A DNA stretch of 64,000 nucleotides from Malania oleifera. Its lineage: Eukaryota; Streptophyta; Magnoliopsida; Santalales; Ximeniaceae. The notes under the pieces are model-generated. The model was not told the DNA's origin. It did no database searches and saw only the letters and a program-made list of their open reading frames with translations. The stretch spans positions 17,948,049-18,012,048 of the forward strand of contig NC_080422.1 of NCBI RefSeq assembly GCF_029873635.1, written 5' to 3'. Numbering within the stretch: position 1 is the stretch's first letter; every line of letters starts with the position of its first letter. The position numbers and the translations under genes were made by a program. Positions 58,681 to 64,000 of this stretch are shown piece after piece.

Positions 58681-60763
58681 TTGAATATTGTAATTTAATA
58701 TAATATTTTTTAAAAGAATTTTGACAAATGTTAAGTGTAGCAAAATCAAATGTTAGTCAAAGTTTATGAGATTTTTTAAATATCATGAGAGATCTTTGAA
58801 ATTTTTTAAACCTAAAAAAGGGTAAGCTTCTTTTTTCAAAATCTCACAAGAGGTTATTGTCCTTTACTCTAAATTAAATATGTATATTTATTATTTGGGT
58901 AAGGCACTAGCCTCCCTAAGGTTTGATAAAAAAGATCGGAACCTCCCTTGAGGTTTCAAAATTTTCATTGACTTTTTCCAAGGTTTCAAAAAATACCACA
59001 AACCTCTCCTAACATTTGTTTTCTAAGAAATTTACACCCCGTAAAAGACTTATCTTTTTACAAAATTTGAGAGAAAATTTGTGTCTTTTTTATAGAACTC
59101 AATAGATTGAGGAAGGAGCAGACCGAGTCAGTCTAGAGCAAACCGAGGGTTCAAACTACTAAAGAGTTGAAAAACAGAGAACCCATATACGACCTGAAAG
59201 AGTTTCAGGGTCAGGGTTCATAAGTAGAGGTCCAAGGAACAGACGGAATCAAGGAGCAGCTGAAGGATTGACACTGGACAAGAAGACCATATGAATTGAA
59301 GACCTAAGGTTAGTTTCTATTTCATATCTATGTGTTATTCTATTTTTCCAATAATGAAAGAGTTGTTTTGAGGTTGACCCATCAAACCATTAAATCGAAG
59401 GCCTGACCCATTTTTGACGAATGCACCCACGGACGTAAGACCCAAGTCCAATTTGGACCTCCGTTGACCTTTAATTTTGTTTTAAAGCCCAATGCCTAGT
59501 TAACCAAGGCCAGAATGTCATTTAAAAAGTATAAAGCCCCCAGTTAACCAAGCCCAGATCCCCATTTAAAAAGCCTCAAACCCAAAACCGTCTTTAATTT
59601 GTTCTCCTATTGTGGTGAGATATTCATTTGAGAAATTATTTTGTTTTACAAGTATCTCTACTTGTTGTTGGATGGTTGGAGATTTTGTAGATGGTTTAGC
59701 AGAGGTGCAAGATGGATTATCCTTCTCAAGAGCTTATTTAGCAGAGTTTTTGAAATTTTGGGGAGATTGTTGGGAAGCCTTCCTTTAAAGATGGAAAAAG
59801 ATTAGCCAATTCAATAGCTGTTATGGGCTTAGATTTGGCCTGAGGAGAAGGGCTATTGGGAGATATAGTTCTTTGCATTGTTGAGGATATTGTTATAGGT
59901 AAACCTGTTGTTTTAGGAGAAGTAGATATTGTTCTTTTGACATTGTTTGAGGATGAGTCCTCTGATCGGGGAGACGGTCAAATTGTTTTTTGCATTGTTG
60001 GGAATATTGTCGTTCCTCTGACATTGCTAGGGGAATTCATGCTTGCATATATATATATATATATAACCTTCCTTGAGGAAGAGGAGTCCATTATTTAATT
60101 CCTGCAAAAATTTCCTTGTTAAAAAGTTTGGAAGATGATTATTTTTACTTTTGATGGGTTTAATATCAAAATCAAATAAGGGGAGAAGAGTCCCAAAAAT
60201 TTAAAGATAAGGTAAATATCTTACATAAAATAAATAATAGAAAAAACATTTAGTAATGAATAAATCTTCATAGGGATTCTTGGGGGTTATGACCGCAAGT
60301 ACCTTTGGGGATTTGAGGTGAGAATAGTTTTTGCCTTTTGCTAATCTATCAAATATCAAAGGCTTGGTAATTAAATAAAAATGGAAGAATGAAAGTTTTG
60401 ATCAGTTGATCTCAAAGATAATATTAGGTTAATCAGATACTGTCCATGGGATGAGTGTGTAGAGAGCGCTAAAACTTTCCTTTCCCATAACTGTACTCCT
60501 GGAACTTATTTGGTTGTGTAGACTTTAACTATTAGTTCATTGACCCAAGATTAGTTTAGAGACTCAACTGATAGTGATTAATCAGGTGTTCTAACCTCAT
60601 CTAGGATGAAATAAGGTTAGTGGCAACTCCATTGGATAAGATTTTAAACCTATCATTCTCATTAATTTCAAAGTCGCCATTCAATCGAGGTGACCCGAAG
60701 ACTTGACCCCCTTTTTCGAGAAGTTGCCCTTTGGGGTGTTGTAACAAAAGAAATATGGTGTCA
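58681..60763 (+). repeat. Right part of Tat-like LTR number 3 (promoter, leader, 3' end)
   Basis: Includes CCTCCCTTGAGGTTTCAAAA-type repeats (58900-59030), a TATA-like box (59088), a purine-rich leader and the conserved end block. An open stretch on the minus strand (about 59730-60020, Ser/Pro/Thr-rich with AIELANLFPSLKEGFP) is of unknown meaning. Confidence 0.55.
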
Positions 60764-61657
60764 ACAAGAGACAAGGGCACCAAATACAAGAGATAATTAC
60801 AGAAAAAAATTTCTCACAATGAATGATTTACAAATTCAAGTTCAATCTTATAAATCTCTCATAATAAACAAGTGCTAGCACAAAAGTTTGGTAATGAGAG
60901 AGGAGAGAGTTTGAGCACTTGAAAAATCATTTAGATATGTTATCTATAATCTTTGAGCTTTAGAGGGCATATTTATAGAGCTTGGAGTTAAATTAGTTGT
61001 TTTCTACCCATTATAGTTAGTTTGTTGTTCAGATCACTCAACATGTATCAAAGATTAGTCAACCAGACACTAGTTGTTAGATTACAAATATGACTTTTGG
61101 AGTGTCTGAAAAGTAAAATTGATAGACCTCTTACTTAAATTGGTTGACCTTTCAAACTTTTTGCTTAAATCAATCGATCGATCGAGTTTTCTACCTAGGT
61201 CAATTGACTTGCAATTATGAAGGGGCGGGGGTCAACCCCCTTAGACATTCTGCCTAGAGCAGTCAATAGACTATCATTCTTAGCCAATTGATTGCCCTAG
61301 AAGGACAGCCAGAACAATCTCTCAATTTTGTGTATTTTTCCTAATCTTGTTGTTTTTGTGCTATAACCTTCATATGCTTATCGACACACCGGTTAAAATA
61401 TAATACAAACAATTGGAAAAATACAAGAAATAAACTCAATTCTTCAACCTAATGGCTTGACTTGTTAAACACATCTTAAATACAAAGTCATTAATTCAAA
61501 GTAGTTTATAATCATTTAAATTCAATTAATGAAACTTTAGGACTAATAGGCTTGAGCTCAACTTCTTTATACATGCACATTTAATTTATAAATCGAGGAG
61601 GCTAAATTTCCATTTTTAAGTTATAAAATATAATGAAAATTTGAAGCCAACAAGGAT
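60764..61657 (-). repeat. Degraded LTR-like segment with TTGACC/TCGATCGA motif array
   Basis: On the minus strand there is a motif array (about 61310-61030: TCAATTGACC, TCGATCGATCGA, TTGACTAATC and GTTGACCCC forms), then CTATAAATATGCC (60970-60979), then a leader with CTCAAACTCTCTCC. This is the arrangement of the TGTTGAC-family LTRs. TGTTGGCTTC at 61657 may be the start. Boundaries uncertain, no duplication found. Confidence 0.45.
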
Positions 61658-64000
61658 ATGTACTTAATAGGATAAATCATGTATGGACGTTTTATGCATA
61701 TTTAATTGGAGATTAAAAAAATGGGTTGAGCCATAGAAAGCCAAGGTTTTGAAAAAAGTGTTAGCAAGTGCCTTGGAGCATTAGTTAATAGTTTCACCTA
61801 AAGATAATATTTCTTTTAACAAGTATACGTTTAAAGTGACAGTACCAAACTATTAGTACAAAAATTTATGAAATAGCGTGACAGTAATTTCATTTCTCCA
61901 ACTTTAATCTTTCACAAAAGTAAAAAAAAAAAAAAATACAACCTTATTTTTCAAATAAATATGTCCATAAAGTTCCCACATCAAGAAACAATGTTATTTT
62001 TGTGCTATATAATATATCTGTTCTTATTCATTATTCTTGTTCACATGGAATACTATCTTTATTGATAGTTAAAGATGCATTGTTCACATAAATAAATATT
62101 AAAGAAAGTGCCGTTTGGGTTGGGGCTTAATCCACAAGGGATTAGACAAAAGATTGTCTTTATGCCCAAATTCAATGTCAATGGAACAGTTGACTTGATT
62201 TTGCTGGGATTCGCACTCGACAAATGATAACATTTAAAATACTAATACTCAAAATAGCCCAATTCTAAAGGAAAAAAAAAATAAAAATAAAAAAGCAAAA
62301 TTTTTGAACAAGTTGCTTTCTGGTGTTAAATTAAATTTAAGCCCGTTAAAAAGTTTTGATCTTCTCAAGTTAACAAGTTGCTTTCCAGTATTACGGAATT
62401 TGACTAAAAAATAAAAGAACTAGTTTTGTATAAAAAATAATAATAGCAATTAAAGTTATTCATCATTAGAATTTAATTTATATTTTTAAAAAATACTTTA
62501 ATATATATATATATAATTAGAATTAAATGGTAGCATAATGAATTAATTAGGTGGATTAATTAGTCCATATTGGCAGCTTGCAGTGTCAACCCCATATAAT
62601 ATACGGGCATGTTTCTTCTCCCTCCTCTCTCCTTTCTCTTGGCGCATGACATCTTTCTCTGTTGTTTTTTTTTTTATTCTTGACAAGCATTCCCATGACA
62701 TCTCTCTCTCCTCTTTCCTTTCTCTCCCTCGTGTTAACAATTGTTTGGGACTGCTGTCCCTTCCTTTTGTTTTTTTTTTGTTTTTTTATTTTTTATTTTT
62801 AAGCTTAAATCATATTTTCAAAAGTCAGTTGGATATATTTTTGTATTTATATATATATATATATTTTTAATATAATATTTTCGTAAAAAACTCTTATGGG
62901 AAGAAGCAAATATCTCAAAGGACAAAACTCCAACAGTACCTAGTACCTCCACCTAACTTTTCCTTGTCGGAGGGGGTGGGCCGTGCCTGCTTCTCCATAG
63001 CACAATTATTGAACTAAATATTATTTCATTGAATTAATTATAATATTATTTAATTTGATATTTAGCATTTCACTTATGAATAATTAAATATGTACATGGA
63101 AGAAAAACGAAGTTCTGGTATTATAAATCCATTGTGATCCATCTTTTTCTCGGACCCGCATCGAGTTGCCTATTTTTATTTTTAATTTTATAGAGACTAT
63201 GAAAAAAGTAGTCTATTTGAAAAATTATTTAAATATACTCTCTCATAATGTCACATTTTAAACACATAATAAGATTTAGAGATTTTAAATAATTAAAAGA
63301 CAATTTTATTAAAAGAGATCATTATTATTTAAAAAGTATGGTAATTTTAAAAATATGATTGATTATTTTAAAAGATATATGGTGTAATTAGAAAATTTTA
63401 CTTAAGGTATAACTTTTTGATAAATTTTAATCCACACAATTTAATTCTTTTTGCACATGAGAAGATCCTAATTCCTGTCCCAATCAACCTAATTATTAAA
63501 ATAATTAATAATAAAAATTAGATATAATTAAGGTAATGTTTGGTTGTATAAATTTCAGGTACTGAATTTAAATTTATTTTGTTTGAACGAATTTTAATAT
63601 AAATTTTAATTATACTTTACTCAAAATTTCATTACTTCAAATTTAAAAAAATAAATTCTTATTCCCAAATAATATGCGAGTGAACCTAATTTAAATTTAA
63701 TTAAAAATCACATTAAAAATTAAAAAAAAACAAAAAAATTTGAGTTTGGAACGTAAGAGTATGAGAGTATATATAATTGTTCGAAAGAAAAAAAATATAA
63801 AGTAGTCCTAAAATATAAGTATATTATAAAAGTTCATTTCCTAATTCTTTAAGATGTACCAAGTCACAACAATACTAGGATATAAACAATAAACAATATA
63901 AATTTTTTCCTTATAAATGTGAAAAGAAGATGATATATATAATATATATTTTAAAAATCTATTTTATAATAATTTTTTACTAGGAAGTAATAATTGTGAA
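61658..64000. other. A/T-rich intergenic DNA
   Basis: 2.3 kb without a supportable gene. The CT-rich stretch 62615-62740 with a long T-run gives false open frames on both strands. Confidence 0.5.

Larger units (their letters stand above)
45887..60763 (+). mobile_element. Tat-like solo LTR number 3, split by several later insertions
   Basis: It starts TGTAGACACCCCATTTT (45887) and ends ATATGGTGTCA (60763). ACAAG is found directly on both sides (45882-45886 and 60764-60768). The end shares GGTGTTCTAACC and AAGGTTAGTGGCAACTCCA (60584-60632) with the ends of Tat-like LTRs 1 and 2. Removing the LINE, the gypsy-2 block and two SINEs leaves about 4.2 kb, in line with 3.7 and 4.9 kb for the other two. 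A TATA-like TTTTATAGAAC at about 59088 and a leader with AAGGTTAGTTTC at 59309 fit an LTR promoter. Confidence 0.68.

Noticed and set aside
62583..62870. 95-codon Phe/Ser-rich frame
   Set aside because: CT-rich and T-run sequence open on both strands; no motif.

Overview
The window is nuclear DNA of a flowering plant, most likely a eudicot. Evidence: many-exon genes with GT-AG introns, plant Ty3/gypsy chromoviruses and Ty1/copia elements with their usual primer-binding and polypurine signatures, tRNA-derived SINEs, a plant L1-type LINE, and long A/T-rich intergenic DNA. One intact protein-coding gene is visible: a full-size PDR (ABCG) ABC transporter on the minus strand at 34860-42315, about 1,448 codons in 24 exons. 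Almost everything else is nested, decayed transposable elements.

Layout. 1-14975: a Tekay/Del-type Ty3/gypsy chromovirus (plus strand). Only the last 61 bp of its 5' LTR are in the window. Its pol is split by a copia-type solo LTR (2624-4859), and its 3' LTR (from 7372) is inflated to 7.6 kb by a second LTR of that family (8614-10871, minus) and a Tat-like solo LTR (11256-14913). 15253-20183: a second Tat-like solo LTR (minus) carrying an intronless reading frame (16670-18100) that is not a retroelement protein and looks like captured host sequence. 21415-31281: a Ty1/copia element (minus) with both LTRs and a CAAAA target duplication, containing two more LTRs of the solo family (22807-25012 and about 28296-30135). 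31547-34238: a gypsy solo LTR with a perfect CTTCA duplication, ending 0.6 kb from the 3' end of the PDR gene. 34860-42610: PDR gene and promoter. 43414-43625: a SINE. 45887-60763: a third Tat-like LTR, recognised by its two ends and an ACAAG duplication; it has been split by a 5'-truncated LINE (45989-48270), a tandem three-part gypsy arrangement (about 48560-56232) and two SINEs. 60764-64000: degraded LTR-like sequence, then A/T-rich DNA.

The most unusual pattern concerns the LTR promoters. In several unrelated LTR families the U3 region just upstream of the TATA box holds an irregular array of short palindromes, each family with its own version: CGGTCGACCG in the copia solo family, TCGTCGACGA in gypsy-2, CCGTCGACGG in the gypsy solo LTR, and a TCAATTGA/TCGATCGA-like form near 61.2 kb. 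A Tat-like LTR has an analogous GGGACTCAATTT array. The same promoter architecture with different motifs suggests repeated, independent gain of tandem cis elements. Other points of note are the captured gene, and a gypsy copy whose protease-RT-RNase H block is deleted so that gag runs into integrase.

Gene-level claims come from reading frames and motifs; family names come from recollection of conserved motifs and were not searched.
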